DNA of 64,000 bases. It comes from Mycolicibacterium alvei (GTDB lineage Bacteria; Actinomycetota; Actinomycetes; Mycobacteriales; Mycobacteriaceae). The stretch covers positions 2,108,001-2,172,000 of the forward strand of contig NZ_AP022565.1 of the NCBI RefSeq assembly GCF_010727325.1, written 5' to 3'. Positions within the stretch are counted from its first letter, which is position 1, and the number at the start of each line of letters is the position of its first letter. The notes under the pieces were generated by a model. It saw nothing but the letters and a program-made list of their open reading frames with translations, had not been told where the DNA came from and did not search any database. The position numbers and the translations under genes were made by a program. Below, piece by piece: positions 62,754 through 64,000 of the stretch.

Positions 62754-62767
62754 TGACACTAGTGCCA
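62754..62767. promoter_or_regulatory. palindrome TGACACTAGTGCCA before the second P450
   Basis: Symmetric except for one base pair. It ends 12 bases before the P450 start codon, in a position to block transcription or translation initiation. Confidence 0.55.
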
Positions 62768-62779
62768 GAATTCTGTGTT

Positions 62780-64000
62780 GTGAGTCCGATCGACATCGAT
62801 GAGCAGCAGTTCGCCCCGCTGATCGACCTGCGGTGGTGGCAGGAGCATCCCGCCGACCGCAGCGATCTCTACCGGCGCCTTCGCGACGCGGACGGCCCGG
62901 TGTTCGTCCGTACCAGTCGACCTGAATCGCCGCGCATCCGCGGATTCTGGGCAGTCGGTTCGCACCGCGACGTGGCCCAGGTCAGTCGACGGCCGGAAGA
63001 CTTCTGTTCGGGGCAGGGCACCCAGATCTTCGACCAGACGGCCGAGATGCGTGAATACCGTGGATCGATCATCGATATGGACGACCCCGAGCACGTGCGG
63101 CTGCGCAAAATCGTCTCCCGCGGATTCACGCCGCGCATCCTTTCCGAGATGCGTGGCCTGGTGCAGGAGACGACAACCGAGATCCTCGAGGAGATGCCAC
63201 GCTCGGGCGAGTGTGATTTCGTGTCCTCTTTCGCCACGCTGCTACCGCTCCGAATCATCGACAACATGTTGGGCGTGCCCCGCGAGCACGAGCAGTTCAT
63301 CCTGCAGGCCACCAACGTGGTGCTGGGCGCTTCCGACCCCGAGTACGTACCCGACCAGAGCATCAAGGGCATCGAGACTGCCGTCACGGAAACCAGTGAG
63401 CGGCTCATCGACTTGCTGAAAAGCATTGCCGAGGACCGCATCGCGAACCCCCGCAACGACGTCATCAGCAAGCTGGTCACCTCCGACGAGGAGAACCTGA
63501 CCCCGCAGGAACTGGCCAAGTTCTTCATCCTGCTCATCGGCGCCGGCAACGAGACCACCCGCAACGCACTCACCCACGGGCTGCTGATTCTGTCCGCCCA
63601 CCCCGAACAGCGGGACCGGCTCCTGGCCGAATACGACGACCTCGCATCGACCGCCGTCGAGGAGATCCTCCGGTACGCGAGCCCGGTAATCCACATGCGC
63701 CGCACCGTAACCCACGACGGTGTGACACTGACCGACGAGAACGGCGAGATTACCCACACCTTCAACGCCGGTGACAAGATCGTCCTCTGGTACCCCGCCG
63801 CCAACCGCGATCCAGCTGTCTTCGCCGAGCCGGAGCTTTTCGATATTGCACGAAAACCGAACAACCACATAGCCTTCGGCGGGCCGGGTCCGCACTTCTG
63901 CCTGGGCGCACACCTCGCCCGGCTCGAACTCAACGTCGCGTTCAAGATGCTCTACGACCGCTACCCCGACATCACCTCCGTCGGCGAACCGGTCATGCTG
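62780..64000 (+). CDS. cytochrome P450, cut by the window end
   Basis: The first 407 residues of a P450 that continues past the window. It starts at the GTG (62780) as VSPIDIDEQQF. The I-helix motif is GAGNETT near 255, with Asn in place of the usual His or Asp before ETT; the EEILRY ExxR pair is near 294; and the heme Cys C374 lies in FGGPGPHFCLGAHLARLEL. Overall it resembles steroid or fatty-acid oxidising mycobacterial P450s. Only about 10-20 residues are probably missing. A palindrome lies directly upstream, and the Gfo/Idh/MocA gene is divergent. Confidence 0.93.
   Translation, partial: MSPIDIDEQQFAPLIDLRWWQEHPADRSDLYRRLRDADGPVFVRTSRPESPRIRGFWAVGSHRDVAQVSRRPEDFCSGQGTQIFDQTAEMREYRGSIIDMDDPEHVRLRKIVSRGFTPRILSEMRGLVQETTTEILEEMPRSGECDFVSSFATLLPLRIIDNMLGVPREHEQFILQATNVVLGASDPEYVPDQSIKGIETAVTETSERLIDLLKSIAEDRIANPRNDVISKLVTSDEENLTPQELAKFFILLIGAGNETTRNALTHGLLILSAHPEQRDRLLAEYDDLASTAVEEILRYASPVIHMRRTVTHDGVTLTDENGEITHTFNAGDKIVLWYPAANRDPAVFAEPELFDIARKPNNHIAFGGPGPHFCLGAHLARLELNVAFKMLYDRYPDITSVGEPVML

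Noticed and set aside
1..64000. CRISPR arrays, tRNA and rRNA genes, replication origins
   Set aside because: Read for repeats with regular spacing and for RNA gene hallmarks; none was seen.

Overview
The window is high-GC DNA from a mycobacterium, most likely a fast-growing Mycolicibacterium-type species. The gene order lpdA, Rv3304-like, amiA1, amiB1, deoD, pmmB, upp, Rv3311-like, add, deoA, cdd, sdhCDAB, sigJ, aminotransferase, dacB1 follows the M. tuberculosis Rv3303c-Rv3330 segment. The tuberculosis-specific inserts of that segment (sapM, the vapBC44/moa/IS6110 block) are absent. MmpS/MmpL, DUF732, EspC-like and MCR-type racemase genes agree with this placement. The species itself cannot be named from the sequence alone.

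Region 1 (1-7253) is accessory. It begins inside an IS256-family transposase, then has an mmpS-mmpL-DUF732-DUF5078 export operon facing a TetR gene, then an IS5-family element (6321-7253) inserted exactly behind the lpdA stop codon with a CTAG target duplication. Region 2 (7254-27004) is the conserved core: LpdA quinone reductase, two M20 amidohydrolases, purine and pyrimidine salvage (deoD, upp, add, deoA, cdd), pmmB, an ECF sigma factor, an EspC-like/NlpC-P60 pair, and the sdhCDAB operon with an IdeR-like box in front.

Region 3 (27005-36877) has a DUF559/AbiEi-like nuclease gene bracketed by two copies of a 57-bp hairpin repeat, an AhpD-like protein, a steroid-reductase-like membrane protein, an F420-type oxidoreductase, the ECF41 sigma factor SigJ, an aldehyde dehydrogenase divergent from an Lrp-aminotransferase pair, an SMP-30-like protein and DacB1. 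A 36-residue ORF at 37024-37134, with a good ribosome binding site, follows on the minus strand.

Region 4 (about 37300 to the end) is a catabolic island. It has a tightly coupled ferredoxin / ferredoxin reductase / dehydrogenase / CMD / P450 operon, several SDRs, a TesB thioesterase, two DUF35 proteins beside an Ltp2-type thiolase (a probable retro-aldolase), an acyl-CoA synthetase remnant with an internal deletion, an LLM oxidoreductase, an MhpB-like extradiol dioxygenase, an AMACR-type racemase, a fused acyl-CoA dehydrogenase, a CaiB/BaiF CoA transferase, MaoC-type hydratase halves, an aldehyde dehydrogenase, an NDMA-dependent alcohol dehydrogenase, a Gfo/Idh/MocA enzyme and a second P450 cut by the window end. 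Three TetR-type regulators lie here, one carrying two complete HTH units, and two recurring palindromic motifs mark its promoters. Together the genes suggest oxidation of a hydrophobic, possibly branched or ring-containing substrate to CoA thioesters and then side-chain cleavage; the substrate cannot be read from the sequence.
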